Positions 50,154 to 53,921 of a stretch of 53,921 nt of DNA are shown piece by piece. The translations under genes were made by a program, and so were the position numbers. Where the stretch lies: contig SYOX01000047.1 in the NCBI GenBank assembly GCA_005804885.1, positions 1 through 53,921 of the forward strand, written 5' to 3'. The notes under the pieces are model-generated. The model ran no database searches, had not been told where the DNA came from, and saw nothing but the letters and a program-made list of their open reading frames with translations. The stretch's first letter is position 1. Every line of letters starts with the position of its first letter. The DNA comes from Pseudomonadota bacterium. Lineage in GTDB: Bacteria; Myxococcota_A; Bradymonadia; Bradymonadales; GCA-2716585.

Positions 50154-52524
50154 GTTTCTCTTTGAAATCCATGAGCTTGGACTTCATGTCCTCGGTGTTT
50201 CCGGAGCACTCGCCCAGGACGTGGGAGAGCTCTTCGAAGGTGACCTCGGGCTTCATCTCGCGCAGGGTCTTCTCGACGCGGATGCGGTCGAGGGTGGGCA
50301 GGGTCTGGGGGTCGATGCGGCGGAAGGTCTCGTAGACGTCGCGCAGGTCGGTGACGTAGTCCTGGATGAGCTGCATGTCGTTCTTGAGCTGGCTGACGAC
50401 GTCGTTGAGCAGCTCGTAGGTGCTTGCGGCCTCGTCGCTCAGGGCGCCGGGGCGCGAGGTGCCGGCTCTGGAGGCCTCGCGCAGCTGCTGTCGGAGTTGA
50501 TCGAGCTCGGCCTCGAGGCGCTGGTTGCCGGTCTTGAGTTCTTGAATGGCGAGGTCGCCGCTCTGGGCTCGGACGGCGTTGCGCAGGTCGGCCTCGAGCC
50601 CTTCGATGCGGCGCTGCATGGCGTCGCGCTCGGCGCGCAGGCGGGGGTCGCCCTCGGGGTCGTGGGCGGGGACGTGGGTGGTGGCGGTGTTTCGTTCGAG
50701 TTCCTCGACGAGGGCCTCGAGTTCGTCGATGCGGTTGCGCTGGTCGCGGTTGGTGCGCTTGAGGTCGTTGAGCTGAGCGCTGGAGGCGCCGCCGTAGCCG
50801 CTGTTGGCCATCTGGAGTTCGGCGCGGGCGGCCTCGAGGTCGCGCAGGAGGCGGGCGTTGTCGGCCTGGAGGCCGCGGGCCTCGTCGCTGTTGAGGCCGG
50901 CGCCGCTGGCGCTTTGCTGGCGCAGGGCCGCGTTGTCGCGCGTCAGGAGGTCGAGCTGTCGGCGGGCGGCCTCGAGATCGCGGGTGAGGCGGTCGAGGTC
51001 GTCGACGTTCTGGTCGGAGCCCTCGCGGTAGGCGGAGACCTCGGAGCGCAGGCGGTCGAGGTCGCGCTCGGCGTCGTTGAGGGAGGCCTCCTTGGCGTCG
51101 AGGACGAGGCGCAGGCGGTTGATCTCGTTCTGGAGGTCGGCGTTCTCGCTGCCCTCGTCGCTGACCATCTCGCGCAGGTTCTCCAGCTCGCTCTGGACGC
51201 GCTTGAGTTCGAACTCGTGGAGGTTGGCGCCGCGGTCCAGCTCGGCGATCTGGCGCTCGAGCTGGTTGATCTGGACCTTGAGGTTGGCGTTCTCCTCGAT
51301 GAGGACGACGACCTGGTTGTTGCCGCGATCCTGGGCTTGCTCGATGAGGTTGAGCTTGTACTGCTGGTCCTCGATGACCTCGCGCTTGAGGCGCAGCTCG
51401 TCGCGGTAGGCTTCGAGCTGCTTGAGCTGGTCCTCGGCCTGGAGCTTGAGTTGATCGTAGCGCTCCTGGAAGGAGTCGATGACGACCTGCTTCTGGTTGA
51501 GGGATTTTTCGAGGTCGCGGGCGCGGTCCTCGGTCCTGCTGCGGGCCTCATCGAGCTCGCGGCGCAGGGCGTCGTTCTCGGCGGTGAGGGACTCGATGGT
51601 CTCTTCGAGGGCGGAGATTTTCAGGTCGATGCGGCTGGCCTGCTCGGCGGAGGGGGCGAGGGTCGGGCTCTGGGGCGCGATCTGGCCTGTGCCTGGGCCG
51701 GGATCGGCGGCGAAGGGGGGGCGCAGGTTGGAGGCGGCCAGGGTGGGGGGCTGATCGGGCTTCAGGGCGCTGATGGGGCCGCTGAAGGGGCCGCTGAAGG
51801 GGTTGCCGCTCAAGGGCAGGATGGTCTCGCCGACGTCCTGGGGCTCGTTGAAGCGGGGGAGTGCGGTGCTGGAGGCGGAGGAGGGCAGGCCGCGGTGCTC
51901 CTCCTGCGTGAAGAGGATCGTCAGCCGGCCGCAGTTGATCTCGTCGCCGTGCTGGATGCGCTGGTGGGTGACCTTGACGCCGTTGACGTAGGTGCCGTTG
52001 AAGCTGCCCAGGTCGCGGACCTCGAAGGTGCTCTGGTTGAAGGTGAACTCGCTGTGTCGCCGCGAGACGGAGCCGTCGGCGGTGCGGATCTGGCATTCGG
52101 TGCTGCGGCCGACGAGGATCTGGGGGGATTGGGGGTTGAGGTAGACCTGGCAGTCCTCGTTGGCGTCGTCCTGAAAGGTCAGCTTGCCGCGCAGCTGGAC
52201 GCTCGGGGCGATCTGGGCGCCGCGCGGGCCGTCGTCGATGAGGAACTTGAGGGTGAAGCTGCCGCAGTGGATCTCGTCGCCGTCGATGAGGAGCTGCTGG
52301 TTGACGCGGCGGTTGTTGACGTAGGTGCCGCTGGAGCTGCCCTGGTCGGTCAGTTCGAAGCCCGCCGGGGTGAAGCGGACCATGCAATGGCGGCGCGAGA
52401 CAGAGCCGTTCGACGTGCGGACAGCGCAGTCAGGGTGTCGGCCCACCGTGACATCGGGGTACTCGCGGCCGACATTGATGGTTTGCTCCTGGGAATCTTT
52501 GTCCCAGTAGATGAGCCTAGCCAA
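50143..52524 (-). CDS. Double FHA-domain protein with long coiled coil
   Basis: 793 residues. The only plausible start is the TTG at 52524 (GGGGTG upstream), since the first in-frame ATG would remove half of the first FHA domain. FHA1 at ~20-95 has GRH (28-30), SRRH (43-46) and GTYVNN (66-71). FHA2 at ~130-205 has GRS (139-141), SRRH (154-157) and NGTYVNG (176-182). All phosphothreonine-contact motifs are intact. A Pro-rich linker contains NPFSGPFSGP. Residues ~298-700 are a long heptad-rich coiled coil, followed by a C-terminal helical domain. It is probably a dimeric phospho-dependent scaffold, perhaps cytoskeletal. The gene is convergent with the kinase gene. Confidence 0.9.
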   Translation of the reverse strand: MARLIYWDKDSQEQTINVGREYPDVTVGRHPDCAVRTSNGSVSRRHCMVRFTPAGFELTDQGSSSGTYVNNRRVNQQLLIDGDEIHCGSFTLKFLIDDGPRGAQIAPSVQLRGKLTFQDDANEDCQVYLNPQSPQILVGRSTECQIRTADGSVSRRHSEFTFNQSTFEVRDLGSFNGTYVNGVKVTHQRIQHGDEINCGRLTILFTQEEHRGLPSSASSTALPRFNEPQDVGETILPLSGNPFSGPFSGPISALKPDQPPTLAASNLRPPFAADPGPGTGQIAPQSPTLAPSAEQASRIDLKISALEETIESLTAENDALRRELDEARSRTEDRARDLEKSLNQKQVVIDSFQERYDQLKLQAEDQLKQLEAYRDELRLKREVIEDQQYKLNLIEQAQDRGNNQVVVLIEENANLKVQINQLERQIAELDRGANLHEFELKRVQSELENLREMVSDEGSENADLQNEINRLRLVLDAKEASLNDAERDLDRLRSEVSAYREGSDQNVDDLDRLTRDLEAARRQLDLLTRDNAALRQQSASGAGLNSDEARGLQADNARLLRDLEAARAELQMANSGYGGASSAQLNDLKRTNRDQRNRIDELEALVEELERNTATTHVPAHDPEGDPRLRAERDAMQRRIEGLEADLRNAVRAQSGDLAIQELKTGNQRLEAELDQLRQQLREASRAGTSRPGALSDEAASTYELLNDVVSQLKNDMQLIQDYVTDLRDVYETFRRIDPQTLPTLDRIRVEKTLREMKPEVTFEELSHVLGECSGNTEDMKSKLMDFKEKLIR

Positions 52525-52640
52525 TCAGACACCCCAGATCATCAGCCCATTGCCAGAGCGCGAGAGCGCCTCTCTGAGCGATATACCACAGAACCCGCGC
52601 GCGGGTCATGCATCGGACGCCGATCGGATCAAACTCTGGC

Positions 52641-53921
52641 TCAAGGGACTCTGAAGATGGCGCGGGAGCCCTTGAGGTCGCGGATGACCTCAAGGCGGGC
52701 CGGGATGCGCTCCTTGATCTCGGGGACGTGGGAGATGATGCCGACCAGCCGTCCGCCGAGGCGCAGGTCGTCGAGGGCCTGGAGGGCGAGATCCATGGCC
52801 TCGGCGTCGAGGCTGCCGAAGCCCTCGTCGATGAAGATCGCCTCGACGTGGATGCCGCCGGCGTAGGACTGGACCACGTCGGCCAGCCCCAGGGCCAGCG
52901 AGAGGGCGGCCAGGAAGCTCTCGCCGCCCGAGAGCGTGATGACATTGCGCTGGGTGCCCGTGTAGCTGTCCAGGACCTCCAACTCCAGGCCGCCGGCCGC
53001 GCGCGCGTCGTCCGGGCCGCTGGCGCGCCGGAGGTCGTAGCGCCGGCCGCTCATCACCCGGAGGCGGCGAGAGGCGCACTCGAGGACCTCGTCGAGCAGC
53101 GTCGTCAGGACGAAGCGCTGGAAGGTCATCCGCAGCTCATTGCGGCCCGTCGCCACCTGGGAGAGGCGGCCGACGACGGCGAAGCGCGCCTCCAGCACCT
53201 CGCGCTCGTCGTCCAGCGCCCTGAGCATGACGTGGCGATCGCGCATCTGCTCGACCCGCTCCCGCTGGGTCGTCTCGGCCTTGAGGGCGTCCTCGTGCAG
53301 CGCGCGGGCGGCCTCGTCGGCGATCTGAAGGGCGTCGAGGTCCGGGGGCGAGAGGTTGTCGGCGATCTGCCGGGCGCGCGCGGCCTCCCGCGAGGCCGCC
53401 TCGAGCTGGCCGTCATAGGCGTGGATCAGCCCGTCGAGCCGCGCGCGCTCGGCCTCGGGGCGGAGCGCGTCGCGCCACGCCGGCTCGCCCTCGAAGCCCT
53501 CGGCGGCCAGCCGCGCCGCGAAGAGGGCGCGGGCGTCTGCCGCCGAGGCGCTGGCCTGGTTCAGCGCGCCCTGCGCCGCGTCGCGCTCGGTCTGGGCCTG
53601 CGCGAAGCGCTCCTGGGCGTCCCGGGCGCATCGCCGGGCCTCGTCCAGCGCGAGGGTCATCGCCTCGATCTCGGCGGCGGCGGCCTCGATGGCGGCGTCG
53701 AGCGCCTCGGGCGATCGCAGCGAGGCCGGCACGTGGCGCTCTCTGTCCAGCACGACGGCGTGAGCCGCAGCGCGGCGCTCGACGGCGGCGGCCCGCTGGC
53801 CCTCGACGAGCTCCAGGTCAGCGCGCGAGCGCGCGATCCCGGCCTCGACGGCGCTGATCTCGGCGTCCAGGCCGGCCAGGCGGGCGGCGGCGGCCCGCGC
53901 CGCGTCGAGCAGCGCCCGGTC
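52641..53921 (-). CDS. sbcC: Exonuclease subunit SbcC, C-terminal part
   Basis: The frame is open to the right window edge, so the N-terminus lies outside. Visible: a long Ala/Glu/Arg coiled coil, then the C-terminal ATPase lobe with SGRRYDLRR, the ABC signature TLSGGESFLAALSLALGLAD and Walker B AIFIDEGFGSLD, followed by the H-loop GIISHVPEIKERI. SbcC with SbcD cuts hairpins and double-strand ends during DNA repair. Non-ATG starts inside the frame, such as GTG 53753, are not the real start. The zinc hook is not in the visible part. Confidence 0.92.
   Translation of the reverse strand, partial: DRALLDAARAAAARLAGLDAEISAVEAGIARSRADLELVEGQRAAAVERRAAAHAVVLDRERHVPASLRSPEALDAAIEAAAAEIEAMTLALDEARRCARDAQERFAQAQTERDAAQGALNQASASAADARALFAARLAAEGFEGEPAWRDALRPEAERARLDGLIHAYDGQLEAASREAARARQIADNLSPPDLDALQIADEAARALHEDALKAETTQRERVEQMRDRHVMLRALDDEREVLEARFAVVGRLSQVATGRNELRMTFQRFVLTTLLDEVLECASRRLRVMSGRRYDLRRASGPDDARAAGGLELEVLDSYTGTQRNVITLSGGESFLAALSLALGLADVVQSYAGGIHVEAIFIDEGFGSLDAEAMDLALQALDDLRLGGRLVGIISHVPEIKERIPARLEVIRDLKGSRAIFRVP

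Noticed and set aside
1..53921. tRNA, rRNA, insertion sequence or prophage genes
   Set aside because: None could be recognised on either strand; no transposase, integrase or tRNA-like cloverleaf was noticed by eye.

Overview
The window is about 54 kb of very GC-rich, densely packed bacterial chromosome. The gene content points to the Myxococcota / Bradymonadota group (the old predatory delta-proteobacteria). It has a DUF2330 protein with a MYXO-CTERM-like C-terminal anchor, thrombospondin-type-3 and MopE-type calcium/metal-binding surface proteins, and several large Ser/Thr kinases fused to ATPase or TPR regions. It also has an FHA protein, many lipoproteins, a FecA-like receptor and a sulfatase-modifying-factor-like lipoprotein. 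No rRNA, tRNA, CRISPR array, integrase or transposase was seen. Genus or species cannot be named from the sequence alone.

Layout. 1-4.7 kb: the 3' end of a lamin-tail-domain protein, a DUF2330 surface protein, then a clearly lower-GC kinase gene bracketed by two near-identical 77-bp copies of a MYXO-CTERM tail sequence. 4.7-7.4 kb: a TonB-dependent receptor behind a well-formed promoter with a Fur-like operator. 7.4-10.8 kb: a GMC oxidoreductase with its small subunit, and a divergent alpha/beta hydrolase. 10.8-14.4 kb: a kinase-ATPase and a divergent zinc-ribbon/TerB protein. 14.6-19.7 kb: MoxR ATPase, aquaporin, L,D-transpeptidase and an Rpn-like protein. 19.8-24 kb: a thiolase / multifunctional beta-oxidation enzyme / TerB-like operon. 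24.2-28.1 kb: a tightly overlapping operon of a split vitamin-K-dependent-carboxylase-like pair and polyphosphate kinase. 28.1-33 kb: an esterase-like lipoprotein, a large membrane flavo-iron-sulfur protein and a lipoprotein translationally overlapped with it. 33.2-41.4 kb: a surface-modification neighbourhood (MBOAT acyltransferase, two paralogous SGNH hydrolases, SUMF1-like lipoprotein, MopE/LamG lipoprotein, DedA). 41.5-46.3 kb: a TSP3 surface protein whose end is overwritten by a REP-like element, a TetR regulator and an outer-membrane barrel protein. 46.6-52.5 kb: ribosomal protein L28, a kinase-ATPase-TPR protein and a convergent double-FHA coiled-coil protein. 52.6-end: the C-terminal part of SbcC.

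The genes suggest a cell with an elaborate envelope (anchored surface proteins, probable glycan O-acylation, peptidoglycan L,D-crosslinks), kinase/FHA signalling, fatty-acid or sterol-type beta-oxidation and iron-regulated uptake. The most unusual units are three. The first is the split gamma-carboxylase-like pair in an operon with ppk1. The second is the 748-residue redox protein, whose thioredoxin-reductase-like domain looks circularly permuted. The third is the SDR-SCP2-SCP2-hydratase fusion. All function statements come from motif reading; no database search was possible.
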